From Asanoa ishikariensis (GTDB lineage: Bacteria > Actinomycetota > Actinomycetes > Mycobacteriales > Micromonosporaceae): DNA of 64,000 bases. Below are positions 15,173 to 23,888 of the stretch, piece by piece. The number at the start of each line of letters is the position of its first letter. Position 1 is the first letter of the stretch. A model generated the notes under the pieces. That model made no database searches. It was not told the origin of the DNA and saw only the letters and a list, made by a program, of their open reading frames with translations. Location of the stretch: contig NZ_FNQB01000002.1 in NCBI RefSeq assembly GCF_900107455.1, forward strand, positions 992,001-1,056,000. Direction: 5' to 3'. The position numbers were made by a program, and so were the translations under genes.

Positions 15173-15934
15173 CTATAGGCCGGCTTTCCGGCCCAGTCCG
15201 CCGTACCATCCGGCCGGCACGGCGGGCGGCGACGGCGTCGCCGGGTGCCACCGGTCGGCGGCCACCAGACCCGGCCCGACCAGGCCGAAGCGATCGAAGA
15301 TCGTGGTGATCTCGGACCGGCTGCGGGGGCGCAGCGTCAACCCGTTGGCCGCGTAGAGATCGGTCACCCGGGCCGCCCGCTCCGGTGCCTGGTCGGCGCT
15401 GCCGTGGCTGATCGCGAGATAGCTGCCCGGCGCGACATGGTCGTAGATCGCGGCCGTGCCGGCCGCCGGCTCCTCGGCGTCGGGCACCAGGTGGTAGACG
15501 GCCAGGGCCAGCACCGCGACCGGGCGCTCGAAGTCGATGTAGTGGCGGACGTCGCGGTGCCGCAGCACGAGTTCCGGATCGCGCACGTCCGCCTGCACGA
15601 CGGTGACGTCGGGGTTGCCGACGACGCTGATCCTGTTGTGCAGCACGGCCAGCGGGTCGATGTCGACGTAGACCACGCGGCTGCCACCGGCCATCTCATG
15701 GGTGTTGCGATCGGTCGGCAGGCCGGCACCGAGGTCGAGGAACTGCCGCACGCCGAGGTCGACGAGATGGCGCACCACCCGCCCCAGAAACGCCCTGCTG
15801 GCGCGGGCGGCCCGCGGGACCTCAGGACAGGCGGCCGTGACCGCGTCGGCCAACCGCCGGTCGGCCGCTCCGGCCCGGTCACCACCGAGGTGGTAGTCCC
15901 ACATGCGGGCCACATTGGGTTGCTCGTCGCGCAC
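15173..15934 (-). CDS. SAM-dependent methyltransferase, DUF574 family
   Basis: 253 residues. The opening 'PNVARMWDYHLGGDR' and the motif 'VRQFLDLGAGLPTDRNTHE' mark the actinobacterial DUF574 (S-adenosyl methyltransferase) group. The SAM site is LDLGAGLPT, and the acidic residue 'VYVDIDPLAV' binds the ribose. These proteins are numerous in Streptomyces-like genomes and their substrates are largely unknown. GTG at 15934 is chosen because GGGGAGG lies 6 nt upstream. The alternative GTG at 15958 lies within that site's upstream sequence and lacks its own. Confidence 0.85.
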   Translation of the reverse strand: MRDEQPNVARMWDYHLGGDRAGAADRRLADAVTAACPEVPRAARASRAFLGRVVRHLVDLGVRQFLDLGAGLPTDRNTHEMAGGSRVVYVDIDPLAVLHNRISVVGNPDVTVVQADVRDPELVLRHRDVRHYIDFERPVAVLALAVYHLVPDAEEPAAGTAAIYDHVAPGSYLAISHGSADQAPERAARVTDLYAANGLTLRPRSRSEITTIFDRFGLVGPGLVAADRWHPATPSPPAVPAGWYGGLGRKAGL

Positions 15935-16007
15935 CGCGGACCTCCCCGTCCCCGGCACTTAGCATGCCAACCGAAGCGCCCGGGGTGGGGACAGCGTGTG
16001 CGACGGC

Positions 16008-16013
16008 TAAGTT
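16008..16013 (+). promoter_or_regulatory. Candidate -10 box, leaderless mRNA
   Basis: TAAGTT, six nucleotides before the GTG at 16020. Confidence 0.5.
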
Positions 16014-16019
16014 TGGTGC

Positions 16020-16823
16020 GTGCGTATCGCTTTGTTCGCCCACTCCAACGGGCAGTCTTTCGGTGTCGTCGAGGGTGAGACCGGCGCGGGACTCGACGCG
16101 CTGACCGTCGCCGAGATCGAGGGCCTGCCGTTCGGAGAGATCAAGTTCACCAACCGGCGCTGGGCGCTGGCCGACGTGCGGCTGTTGCCGCCGATGCTGC
16201 CCCGCAAAATCATCGCGGTCGGCCGCAACTACGTCGAGCACGCCTCCGAACTGGGCAACGAGGTGCCCAAGGAACCGCTGCTCTTCCTCAAGCCGCCGTC
16301 GTCGGTGATCGGGCCCGGCGACGCGATCGAGCTGCCGATCCAGTCCAAGCAGGTGGAGCACGAGGCCGAGTTGGCCGTCGTGATCGGCCTGCAGGGCGCC
16401 CGCCGGGTCGACCGGGCCGGCGCCGAACGGGCCATCTTCGGCTACACCGCCGCCAACGACGTGACCGCGCGCGACCTCCAGCGCAGTGACGGGCAGTGGA
16501 CCCGGGCCAAGGGCTTCGACACGTTCTGCCCGATCGGCCCGTGGATCGTCACGGACCTCGACGTCAGCGCCCTCGAGGTGCGCTGTGAGGTCGGCCGCCC
16601 GCCGGAGGAGCTCGAGGTGCGGCAGCTCGGCAACACCCGGGACATGGTCTTCGACATCCCGACGATCGTGTCCTACGTCTCGCACGTGATGACGCTCGGC
16701 CCGGGCGACGTGATCCTGACGGGCACGCCCGCGGGGGTCAGCCCGATCCTGGCCGGCGAGACCGTTTCCGTGCGGATCGAGGGCATCGGCGAGCTGACCA
16801 ACCCGGTCACCGCCATCGACTGA
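16020..16823 (+). CDS. Fumarylacetoacetate hydrolase-family protein
   Basis: 267 residues. A short N-terminal domain precedes the FAH fold with 'KIIAVGRNYVEHASE', 'LFLKPPSSVIG' and the metal ligands in 'EHEAELAVVIG' (Glu-x-Glu). 'GYTAANDVTARDLQ' and 'TGTPAGVSPI' complete the signature. Family members split or decarboxylate 2-keto acids with Mg or Mn; the exact substrate (acylpyruvate or oxaloacetate type) is not set by sequence. The orthologous position in Mycobacterium lies next to gltX, which is absent here. GTG at 16020 has a -10 box at leaderless spacing. Confidence 0.9.
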   Translation: MRIALFAHSNGQSFGVVEGETGAGLDALTVAEIEGLPFGEIKFTNRRWALADVRLLPPMLPRKIIAVGRNYVEHASELGNEVPKEPLLFLKPPSSVIGPGDAIELPIQSKQVEHEAELAVVIGLQGARRVDRAGAERAIFGYTAANDVTARDLQRSDGQWTRAKGFDTFCPIGPWIVTDLDVSALEVRCEVGRPPEELEVRQLGNTRDMVFDIPTIVSYVSHVMTLGPGDVILTGTPAGVSPILAGETVSVRIEGIGELTNPVTAID

Positions 16824-16832
16824 TATCGAAGC

Positions 16833-16863
16833 GGGGGTGGCGGATTTGGTCGTCGCCACCCCC
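16833..16863 (+). terminator. Hairpin after the FAH-family gene
   Basis: GGGGGTGGCG (16833-16842) pairs perfectly with CGCCACCCCC (16854-16863), 10 nt after the stop. It separates the gene from the tRNAs and has no T-run. Confidence 0.6.
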
Positions 16864-16901
16864 CTCCGGTAAAGTTCTCACTCGGCGCTTCCAAGCGCCA
16901 A

Positions 16902-16973
16902 TGGGGTATGGGGTAATTGGCAGCCCAACTGATTCTGGTTCAGTTAGTCTAGGTTCGAGTCCTGGTACCCCAG
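16902..16973 (+). tRNA. tRNA-Gln (anticodon CTG)
   Basis: Seven-bp acceptor stem (16902-16908 with 16966-16972), discriminator G, anticodon stem ACTGA/TCAGT with loop TTCTGGT, and T-loop GGTTCGAGTCC. CCA is not encoded. Confidence 0.95.
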
Positions 16974-17049
16974 CAACGATGCCGACATGGCACCGGCGCT
17001 GGACTCTGGTAGAGTTCCGCTCCGTCGCCACAGCGACATCGGAAGTCCT

Positions 17050-17122
17050 GGCCCCGTCGTCTAGCGGCCTAGGACGCCGCCCTCTCAAGGCGGTAGCGTG
17101 GGTTCGAATCCCATCGGGGCTA
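17050..17122 (+). tRNA. tRNA-Glu (anticodon CTC)
   Basis: Acceptor GGCCCCG pairs with CGGGGCT, including a G-U at 1:72. Anticodon stem CCGCC/GGCGG with loop CTCTCAA, T-arm GGTTCGAATCC, discriminator A, CCA not encoded. Together with tRNA-Gln it lies in the conserved place before ndgR-leuCD. Confidence 0.95.
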
Positions 17123-17130
17123 CACAGAGC

Positions 17131-17154
17131 AACCCCTCGAGAAATCGGGGGGTT
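17131..17154 (+). terminator. Intrinsic terminator after the tRNAs
   Basis: AACCCCTCGA pairs with TCGGGGGGTT (10 bp, one G-U) around a GAAA tetraloop, followed by TCTTCTT. Confidence 0.8.
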
Positions 17155-17264
17155 TCTTCTTGCCCAAAATCAAGAGCCGGCTTTCCCGGGTCCGCGGTCG
17201 TGCGGACCGTTGCTCCCGCCGGGGATCACTCCGCTGCGCTCCGTTTGCCAGCTCCGCCGTGGGC

Positions 17265-17316
17265 AGCGTTAGCAAGGGACCCTTACGCATCGGAAAGCGT
17301 TAACAAGGGGCCCTTG
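17265..17316. repeat. Two copies of a palindromic 21-bp element
   Basis: Copies at 17265-17285 and 17296-17316 open with AGCGTTA(G/A)CAAGG and contain an AAGGGNCCCTT-type palindrome. They lie between the tRNA terminator and the end of ndgR. I take this as a small interspersed element; no other copy was seen in the window. Confidence 0.55.
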
Positions 17317-17332
17317 CTTCGTCCACTGTGGT

Positions 17333-18019
17333 TCAGAGGCCGGACAACCGCTGGCCCGCTCGGACCACGGCCATGGCGTGGCGGTCGCCGGGGCGGCGGC
17401 CCAGGCGCTCTATGGGGCCCGAGACGCTGATCGAGGCGATCACGCGGCCCGTGCGGTCGCGGATCGGGGCTGAGACGCTGGCCACGCCCGGCTCGCGCTC
17501 GGCGACGCTCTGGGCCCAGCCGCGACGCCGGACCTCGGCCAGCGTGCGGCCGGTAAACTTGCACCGTGGCAGCAGGGGCATGACCGCCTCCGGCGGCTCC
17601 CAGGCGAGCAGGATCTGGGCGGCCGAGCCGGCCGTCATCGGCAGCACCGAACCGACCGGCACCGTGTCGCGCAGGCCACTGGCGCGTTCCGCGGCGGCGA
17701 CGCAGATCCGTTCGTCCGCGCGGCGCAGATAAAGCTGCGCGCTCTCGCCGGTCGCGTCCCGCAATGCGGACAACAGCGGCTCGGCGGCGGTGAGCAACAC
17801 ATCTGGCGCCGCGTTGGCCAACTCGCCCAGGCGCGGGCCGGGACGCCAACGCCCCTGCGTGTCCCGCACGAGCATGCGATGGATCTCCAACGCCTGCGCC
17901 AAACGGTGTGCGGTGGCCCTCGGCAACCGGGTCCGCTCCACCAGTTCGGCCAGGCTGGCGCCGTCGACACAGGCCGCGAGGATCACCACCGCCTTGTCGA
18001 GGACGCCGACACCGCTCAT
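17333..18019 (-). CDS. ndgR: IclR-family regulator NdgR
   Basis: 228 residues. The N-terminal winged helix (about 5-60, 'GVGVLDKAVVILAACVDG' and 'RLPRATAHRLAQALE') is followed by the IclR ligand domain with 'GESAQLYLRR', 'LRDTVPVGS' and 'REPGVASVSAPIRD'. This matches my memory of Streptomyces NdgR/AreB, which controls leuCD and other amino acid genes. The start was set at ATG 18019, giving the MSGVGVLDKA opening of the family. ATG 18043 sits one base after a GGGAGGT and would add eight non-conserved residues. It is divergent from leuC. Confidence 0.92.
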   Translation of the reverse strand: MSGVGVLDKAVVILAACVDGASLAELVERTRLPRATAHRLAQALEIHRMLVRDTQGRWRPGPRLGELANAAPDVLLTAAEPLLSALRDATGESAQLYLRRADERICVAAAERASGLRDTVPVGSVLPMTAGSAAQILLAWEPPEAVMPLLPRCKFTGRTLAEVRRRGWAQSVAEREPGVASVSAPIRDRTGRVIASISVSGPIERLGRRPGDRHAMAVVRAGQRLSGL

Positions 18020-18021
18020 AC

Positions 18022-18032
18022 TGTGTCCCACA
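18022..18032. promoter_or_regulatory. Candidate regulator half-site palindrome between ndgR and leuC
   Basis: TGTGTCCCACA, an 11-bp interrupted palindrome (TGTG/CACA), three bases outside the ndgR start in a 49-bp divergent gap. An IclR-type operator is expected here; this is the only short palindrome I see. Confidence 0.3.
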
Positions 18033-18068
18033 AGCCGAAACATACCTCCCAGAATTTAGGATGTCCAG

Positions 18069-19523
18069 ATGGTGGGAGTCACTCCGAAGCCAACGTCGCC
18101 GAGGACCCTGGCCGAGAAGGTCTGGGACGCTCACGTGGTGCGATCCGCCGAGGGTGAGCCGGATCTGCTCTTCATCGACCTGCACCTGCTGCACGAGGTG
18201 ACCAGCCCGCAAGCGTTCGACGGGCTGCGCGTCGCCGGGCGCCCGGTGCGGCGCACGGATCTCACTCTCGCGACCGAAGACCACAACACACCCACGGGTT
18301 ACACCAACCCGGCTTTCAATCTTCGACGCGGTGACCCGCTGACGATCGCGGACCCGACGTCGCGCACCCAGATCGAGACCCTGCGCCGCAACTGCGCCGA
18401 GTTCGGCATCAAGCTGCACTCGCTGGGCGACGACAACCAGGGCATCGTGCACGTGATCGGCCCGCAGCTCGGTGTCACACAGCCCGGGCTGACCATCGTG
18501 TGCGGCGACTCACACACGGCCACACACGGCGCTTTCGGCGCTCTGGCCTTCGGCATCGGCACCAGCGAGGTGGAGCACGTCCTGGCCACCCAGACGCTGC
18601 CGCAGTCGCGCCCGAAGACCATGGCCGTCAACGTGGTCGGCGACCTCGCGCCCGGCGTCACCGCCAAAGACCTTGTGCTGGCCCTGATCGCACAGGTCGG
18701 CACCGGCGGTGGCCGCGGCCACATCGTCGAATACCGCGGCCAGGCGATCCGCGACCTCTCCATGGAGGGGCGGATGACGATCGCCAACATGTCGATCGAG
18801 TGGGGCGCCAAGGCCGGCATGATCGCGCCGGACGAGACCACCTACGCCTACCTCAAGGGCCGGCCGTACGCGCCGCAGGGCGACGCCTGGGACGCCGCTC
18901 TGGACTACTGGCGCAGCCTGCCGACCGACGACGGTGCGGTGTTCGACACCGAGGTGACGCTCGACGCCACGCGGATCAGCCCGTTCGTCACGTGGGGCAC
19001 CAACCCGGGCCAGGGCGTGCCGTTGGACGCTTCCGTGCCCGCACCGGAGGACTTCGCCCTCGAGGGCGAGCGGACCGCGGCGACCCGGGCACTGGAATAC
19101 ATGGCGCTGACGCCCGGCACCCCGATGCGCGACCTCGCCGTCGACGTGGTCTTCGTCGGCTCCTGCACCAACGGGCGACTGGAAGACCTGCGCGCCGCAG
19201 CCGAGGTGATCCGCGGCCACCGGGTCGCCGACGGCGTGCGGATGCTCGTCGTGCCCGGTTCCGCGGCGGTCCGCGAGGCGGCCGAGTTGGAGGGTCTCGA
19301 CAAGGTCTTCGCCGACGCGGGCGCCGAGTGGCGGTTCGCCGGCTGCTCCATGTGCCTGGGCATGAACCCCGACACGCTCTCGCCGGGCCAGCGCTGCGCG
19401 TCCACCTCCAACCGCAACTTCGAAGGCCGCCAGGGTCGCGGCGGCCGCACCCACCTCGTTTCGCCACCCGTCGCCGCTGCCACCGCCGTGCGCGGCCGGC
19501 TGGCGTCGCCGGCGGACCTGTGA
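18069..19523 (+). CDS. leuC: 3-isopropylmalate dehydratase large subunit
   Basis: 484 residues of the aconitase superfamily. With LeuD it isomerises 2- to 3-isopropylmalate in leucine synthesis. The 4Fe-4S ligands are C366 in '[10 protein letters not shown]' and C426/C429 in 'GCSMCLGMN'. 'EDHNTPT' and '[13 protein letters not shown]' are the substrate motifs. ATG at 18069 follows AGGA at 18058-18061. leuD begins 30 nt downstream, forming a two-gene operon divergent from its presumed regulator ndgR. Confidence 0.97.
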   Translation: MVGVTPKPTSPRTLAEKVWDAHVVRSAEGEPDLLFIDLHLLHEVTSPQAFDGLRVAGRPVRRTDLTLATEDHNTPTGYTNPAFNLRRGDPLTIADPTSRTQIETLRRNCAEFGIKLHSLGDDNQGIVHVIGPQLGVTQPGLTIVCGDSHTATHGAFGALAFGIGTSEVEHVLATQTLPQSRPKTMAVNVVGDLAPGVTAKDLVLALIAQVGTGGGRGHIVEYRGQAIRDLSMEGRMTIANMSIEWGAKAGMIAPDETTYAYLKGRPYAPQGDAWDAALDYWRSLPTDDGAVFDTEVTLDATRISPFVTWGTNPGQGVPLDASVPAPEDFALEGERTAATRALEYMALTPGTPMRDLAVDVVFVGSCTNGRLEDLRAAAEVIRGHRVADGVRMLVVPGSAAVREAAELEGLDKVFADAGAEWRFAGCSMCLGMNPDTLSPGQRCASTSNRNFEGRQGRGGRTHLVSPPVAAATAVRGRLASPADL

Positions 19524-19552
19524 CGTCGGCGACAGCAGGGAGAGAAGAGAAG

Positions 19553-20140
19553 ATGGATAAGTTCACCGTTCATTCAGGCACCGCGGTCCCGCTGCGGCGG
19601 TCCAACGTGGATACCGACCAGATCATCCCGGCGGTGTACCTCAAGAGGGTGACGCGCACCGGCTTCGCGGACGGTCTGTTCTCCGCCTGGCGGGAAGACC
19701 CGTCGTTCGTGCTCAACGACGAGACCTACGCCGGCGGCTCCGTGCTGGTCGCCGGCCCGGAGTTCGGCACCGGGTCATCGCGCGAGCACGCCGTGTGGGC
19801 CTTGCGCGACTTTGGTTTCCGCGCCGTGGTCTCGCCGCGGTTCGGCGACATCTTCCGTGGCAACGCTCTCAAGGAGGGCCTGCTGCCGGTCGAGCTCGAA
19901 CTCCCGGCTGTGGAAGAGCTGTGGGCGTTGGTCGAGGCCGAACCCACCACACAGGTGACGGTCGACCTCGAGAAGCGTGAACTCCGTGCGGGTGACCACG
20001 TTTGGGCGTTCCCCCTCGACGACTTCAGCCGTTGGCGGCTACTCGAAGGGCTTGACGACATCGGCCTGACCTTGCGGCATGAGGCGGAAATCACGCAGTA
20101 TGAGCAGCACCGACCGGCGTTCCTGCCGGCTATCGGTTAG
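19553..20140 (+). CDS. leuD: 3-isopropylmalate dehydratase small subunit
   Basis: 195 residues, the normal length. '[16 protein letters not shown]' opens the swivel domain, and '[17 protein letters not shown]' is the substrate-binding loop. ATG at 19553 is preceded by a purine-rich stretch with GGGAG. Co-transcribed with leuC and ended by a long hairpin. Confidence 0.96.
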   Translation: MDKFTVHSGTAVPLRRSNVDTDQIIPAVYLKRVTRTGFADGLFSAWREDPSFVLNDETYAGGSVLVAGPEFGTGSSREHAVWALRDFGFRAVVSPRFGDIFRGNALKEGLLPVELELPAVEELWALVEAEPTTQVTVDLEKRELRAGDHVWAFPLDDFSRWRLLEGLDDIGLTLRHEAEITQYEQHRPAFLPAIG

Positions 20141-20176
20141 CTGTTTATTGGCCTTACGGCCGACCCCAGCCCCGAA

Positions 20177-20210
20177 TTCGCCCCCTCCGGACTCCTCCGG
20201 AGGGGGCGAA
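20177..20210 (+). terminator. Terminator after leuCD
   Basis: Fifteen-bp perfect stem (20177-20191 with 20196-20210) and CTCC tetraloop, 36 nt after the leuD stop. It lacks a T-run. Confidence 0.75.
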
Positions 20211-20246
20211 TCCGTTACGACACAACGCCTTTTTTCGGCGAGATGT

Positions 20247-20275
20247 TTGTGTACGGACGACAATGGGCATACGGT
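20247..20275 (+). promoter_or_regulatory. Candidate promoter of the HU gene
   Basis: TTGTGT at 20247-20252, 17-bp spacer, TACGGT at 20270-20275. Predicted start near 20282, giving a 44-nt leader that contains the GGAGGGAAG ribosome-binding site. Confidence 0.5.
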
Positions 20276-20325
20276 GCGCGCAGAATGGCTCGCGTTGAGG
20301 CCATGCAAAACATCGGAGGGAAGTT

Positions 20326-20919
20326 GTGAACAAAGCCGAGCTCATCGAGGCGCTGGCCGCTCGCCTGGGGGACCGGAAGACGGCGACGGCGGCGCTCGAC
20401 GCGGTCCTCACCGAGGTCCAGCAGGCAGTCACCAAGGGAGACCGAGTGGCCATCACTGGCTTCGGTGTCTTCGAAAAGCGCGTGCGTGGTGCCCGAACAG
20501 CCCGTAACCCGCGCACCGGCGAAGCCGTGAAGGTCAAGAAGACGTCCGTCCCGGCATTCCGCGCCGGTGCGGGCTTCAAGGAGATGGTCGCTGCCGGCCG
20601 CGTGCCGAAGGCCGCCGCCGCCAAGAAGACCACCGCCAAGGCGACGACCGCCAAGGCGACCGCCGCCAAGTCGACCGCGGCCAAGGCCACCACCGCCACG
20701 AAGGCGGCGGCCGCCAAGAAGACCGCCACCGCGACGAAGAAGGCCGCTCCCGCCAAGACGGCAGCCAAGTCGACCGCGGCGAAGACCACCACCGCCCGCA
20801 AGGCGGCCACCGCCAAGAAGACCAGCAGCGCGGTCGCCAAGAAGACCACCACGGCACGCACCACCGCCGCGGCGAAGAAGGCCCCGGCCCGGAAGGCGCC
20901 GGCCAAGAAGGCCCGCTGA
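20326..20919 (+). CDS. HU-type nucleoid protein with Lys/Ala-rich tail
   Basis: 197 residues. Residues 1-92 are a standard HU fold ('[15 protein letters not shown]' opening, beta-arm region '[12 protein letters not shown]'). Residues 98-197 form a low-complexity basic tail of Ala-Lys-Lys-Thr and Pro-Ala-Lys-Lys repeats, like mycobacterial HupB or Streptomyces HupS. It compacts DNA; the tail resembles eukaryotic histone H1 and is a known site of post-translational change in HupB. GTG at 20326 has a strong GGAGGGAAG site. The place next to leuD is the conserved hup location. Confidence 0.93.
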   Translation: MNKAELIEALAARLGDRKTATAALDAVLTEVQQAVTKGDRVAITGFGVFEKRVRGARTARNPRTGEAVKVKKTSVPAFRAGAGFKEMVAAGRVPKAAAAKKTTAKATTAKATAAKSTAAKATTATKAAAAKKTATATKKAAPAKTAAKSTAAKTTTARKAATAKKTSSAVAKKTTTARTTAAAKKAPARKAPAKKAR

Positions 20920-20934
20920 CCAGACGAGACGACG

Positions 20935-20965
20935 AAGGCGCCCACCGGAGGACGGTGGGCGTCTT
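20935..20965 (+). terminator. Terminator after the HU gene
   Basis: Thirteen-bp stem (20935-20947 with 20953-20965, one G-U) and 5-nt loop, 16 nt after the stop. Confidence 0.75.
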
Positions 20966-21038
20966 GGTCTGTCCGGGCCGGTCCGCTGTGGACCGGTAGT
21001 AGTCAGCCCATAGACGCGGGTGGGGTGCGCTGGCGAGA

Positions 21039-22934
21039 ATGTCTCGGGTGCGCCGCCCCTTTCTGAATGCCGCCGGGATCGCCCTAGGTGTGATCCTGCT
21101 GACGGACGTGCTGCGCGTCTGGCTTCCGTCGATCATCACCATCTTCGGCCAGGCCGCGTCGACGCCGGCCGAGCTCATGGGTGGCTTCGCCCTGCTGTGG
21201 TTCGCCGGCGCGTTCGCGGTCGTACCCTTGCTGCGCCCATTGGGTCCGCGCGGTGTGGCGTTCGTCGCAGGGCTGGCGCTCGCCGGCTGCCGGATCGGTC
21301 TGCTCGCCACCGATGGCGGGCAGCCACAGCTCTACCTCGCCAGCGCCGGTCTGTTGGCGGGTCTCGTCTGGCTCGCCGCGATCGCGGTCAGCGGCGCGCA
21401 ACCGGTGCCAGGGCTCGTTCTCGGGCTCGCTGCGGGCACCGCATTGCACGCGGCGGTCGGCACGTTCGACCTGACGTGGCGCGGCGGATCGCTCGGATGG
21501 TCGGTGACGGCCCTGCTGTGCCTGGCATTCGGCGCTCTGTTGCCGGCATTGACCAATCACACCAGCGGATCCGTGCCAGGCCCGGCGGCCTGGTTCGTCG
21601 TCGGGCCCGTCCTGCTGTTGTGGACGATGGTCGCGGGCTCGCCCGCGCTGGCCGGCACCGCCCTCTCGTACGTGCTCGGCGAGGAGTCAGGGATCGCGGG
21701 CCCCGGCCCGGGTTCCGCCGTCACGGTCGCGACACTGGCGGCGTTGTCGGTCGGTCTGCTGGCGGCGGGCGCGTTGCTGCCGCGGCCGTCACTGGCGGTC
21801 GCGGTCGCGGGAGTGGTCACGCTCGGAGTCGGCACAGCCACGTTCGGGCTGTCCTGGGGATCGGGTCTGCTCGTGGCGATCCCGGTTACCGCACTGGGCC
21901 TCGGCCTGCTGTTGTGCGCCACCGGTTGTCGTGCCGACGACCCGGATCCGGCGACCGGTGCCCGCCGGCGCGGCTTCGCTGCGGTCGGTGGCCTGACCGT
22001 GTTCGCCGTCGCAGCGGTGCTCTACTACGCCTCATATGACATCGGCTACCCCAACGAGTGGGTGCCGCCCGCGGTCGCGGCCGTCGTCGCGGTTGTCGCC
22101 GGACGGCCGCCGTACCCCCGCACGGTCGTCGACCGTTCCTGGCCCTGGACCGTTGTTCCGGTGGCCGTGGTGGCCACCCTGTTGGCCGCACTGGCGATGC
22201 CTGGCGGCGCGGGACGGCCGAGCGGCCCGGCGACGCCCGGCGCGATCCGGGTGGTGGCCTACAACATCCGGATGGGCTTCGGCCTCGACGGCCGGTTCGA
22301 CCTGGCCGGGCTGACCGCCGCGATCGACACGCAACGCCCGGACGTGGTGTTGCTCAGCGAGGTCGACCGGGCCTGGCTGCTCAACGGCGGCCACGACACG
22401 CTCGCGCTGCTCGCCGATCGGCTGGACCTGCCGTTCCGTTTCGCGCCCGCGGCCGACGCGGTCTGGGGCGACGCGGTGCTGACCCGGCTTCCGGTGGTCT
22501 ACACGGCGACCAGCCGGCTGCGACCGGTGGGCGCGCCGACCGGCGCACAGGCCCTCGGTGTCGTGCTCGACGTGGGTGGCACGGAGGTGGCCGTCGTCTC
22601 CACCCACCTGCAACCGCCGCCGGACGGTGGACCGCTGAGCCAGGCGCGCGAGGTGGCCGCGTTCGCGCGCGGCTTCGCCGCCGGCCGCCCGCTGGTCGTC
22701 GGCGGTGACCTCAACACCCAGCCGGGCGACCCGGCGTTCGCCGCGTTCACCGACGCCGGGCTGGTCGACGGGTTCGCCGGCCAGCGCCCGCTGCTCACCT
22801 CACCGGCCGACGCGCCCCGGGAGCAGATCGACCACCTGCTGGTGTCACCGGGAATCAGCGTGACCGAGGTCGTCGCACCCCGGACCGAGGCGTCCGACCA
22901 CCTCCCGGTGGCGGCCACCCTCACGCTTCCCTGA
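21039..22934 (+). CDS. Polytopic membrane protein with C-terminal EEP domain
   Basis: 631 residues. About ten hydrophobic segments occupy residues 10-395. An endonuclease/exonuclease/phosphatase domain (about 402-631) follows with 'IRVVAYNIRMGFG' (metal Asn), 'DVVLLSEVDR' (Glu), 'LVVGGDLNTQPGD' and 'ASDHLPVAATL'. The enzymatic part is probably outside the cell, as in bacterial exported EEP phosphodiesterases; the substrate is unknown. It repeats the design of the gene at 6289-7311 with a larger membrane part. ATG at 21039 was kept as the first start, with only a weak GGCGAGA site before it. Confidence 0.82.
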   Translation: MSRVRRPFLNAAGIALGVILLTDVLRVWLPSIITIFGQAASTPAELMGGFALLWFAGAFAVVPLLRPLGPRGVAFVAGLALAGCRIGLLATDGGQPQLYLASAGLLAGLVWLAAIAVSGAQPVPGLVLGLAAGTALHAAVGTFDLTWRGGSLGWSVTALLCLAFGALLPALTNHTSGSVPGPAAWFVVGPVLLLWTMVAGSPALAGTALSYVLGEESGIAGPGPGSAVTVATLAALSVGLLAAGALLPRPSLAVAVAGVVTLGVGTATFGLSWGSGLLVAIPVTALGLGLLLCATGCRADDPDPATGARRRGFAAVGGLTVFAVAAVLYYASYDIGYPNEWVPPAVAAVVAVVAGRPPYPRTVVDRSWPWTVVPVAVVATLLAALAMPGGAGRPSGPATPGAIRVVAYNIRMGFGLDGRFDLAGLTAAIDTQRPDVVLLSEVDRAWLLNGGHDTLALLADRLDLPFRFAPAADAVWGDAVLTRLPVVYTATSRLRPVGAPTGAQALGVVLDVGGTEVAVVSTHLQPPPDGGPLSQAREVAAFARGFAAGRPLVVGGDLNTQPGDPAFAAFTDAGLVDGFAGQRPLLTSPADAPREQIDHLLVSPGISVTEVVAPRTEASDHLPVAATLTLP

Positions 22935-23003
22935 GACACCCGTCGCGCCCGCTGAGATCCACCAGATCGCGATCCGCGGCCGCGACGGTGGTCCAGGCAA
23001 GCA

Positions 23004-23888
23004 TCAAAGGCGGTCGGCGGCGAGAGCGCCTTCGGCGGTGAAGGCGACGAGCCAGCCGCCGCCCTTCGGGGTGTGGTGGTTGTCGGACGAGCCCGTGCCC
23101 AGCAACTGGGACAGCGCGCCCGGCAGCACCTTGCCCTGGCTGCAGGCGACGAAGTCGGTGCCCTCCGAAGCCAGCTCGGCCAGCCGGCCGGCGGTGGAGA
23201 GCGCCTTCTCCTGCGGGTCCTGGCCCGGTTTGGGCTCGTCGAGCGCGGAGTCCGCGACGACCGGCAGGTCGAGCAGCCCGGCCAGTGGCTCGAGGGTCTG
23301 CACGCAGCGCAGCGGCGTCGCCGACGTCAGGCGGGCCGGGCGCACCAGGGCCAGCAGGGGTGCGAGCTCGGCGGCCCGATCCCGGCCGGGTCGGTCCAGC
23401 GGCCGGGCGGAATCCGGGCCGGACCAGGTGCTCCGCTTGCCGGCGTGGGCGTGCCGGACCAGACCGCACACGGTGGTGACCGGCGGCAGGACGGCGAAGT
23501 CCCGCACCACTCCGGTGTCGTGGGAGTACGTGAGCAGCGCCAGCGCGTCGTCGACCGACAGCCAACGGGTCTCGTTGACCTCGTCCGAGTCTTCGACCAG
23601 CGCGGGTTCTTCGGTGGCGTAGCGCATCGACCAGTAGTCGACAGTCTTCGGGAAGCCCTCCCGCACCGTGTAGCGGACGCCCGGAAGGCGCACCTGTGGC
23701 ACGGCGTGCACGCCCGTCTCCTCGGCCACCTCGCGCACCGCGGCGGCCAGCGGATGCTCGCCGGCCTCCAGCTTGCCCTTGGGCAGCGACCAGTCGTCGT
23801 ACCGCTCGCGATGCACGAGACAGATCTCCACGCCGCGCCCCGCCGGCCGCCACACCACGCCGCCGGCGGCGCGGATCAGGGCAACCAT
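23004..23888 (-). CDS. mutT1: MutT1-like Nudix hydrolase with histidine-phosphatase domain
   Basis: 294 residues in two domains. The Nudix domain (about 1-135) has the box 'GKLEAGEHPLAAAVREVAEE'. The histidine phosphatase domain (about 140-294) carries 'GLVRHAHAGKR', with the catalytic His in the RHxxA form. Mycobacterial MutT1 has the same fusion, hydrolyses 8-oxo-GTP and diadenosine polyphosphates, and is also next to ppk. ATG at 23888 has AAGGA 4 nt upstream and lies 13 nt inside the end of the CYTH-CHAD gene, so the two are coupled. Confidence 0.9.
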   Translation of the reverse strand: MVALIRAAGGVVWRPAGRGVEICLVHRERYDDWSLPKGKLEAGEHPLAAAVREVAEETGVHAVPQVRLPGVRYTVREGFPKTVDYWSMRYATEEPALVEDSDEVNETRWLSVDDALALLTYSHDTGVVRDFAVLPPVTTVCGLVRHAHAGKRSTWSGPDSARPLDRPGRDRAAELAPLLALVRPARLTSATPLRCVQTLEPLAGLLDLPVVADSALDEPKPGQDPQEKALSTAGRLAELASEGTDFVACSQGKVLPGALSQLLGTGSSDNHHTPKGGGWLVAFTAEGALAADRL

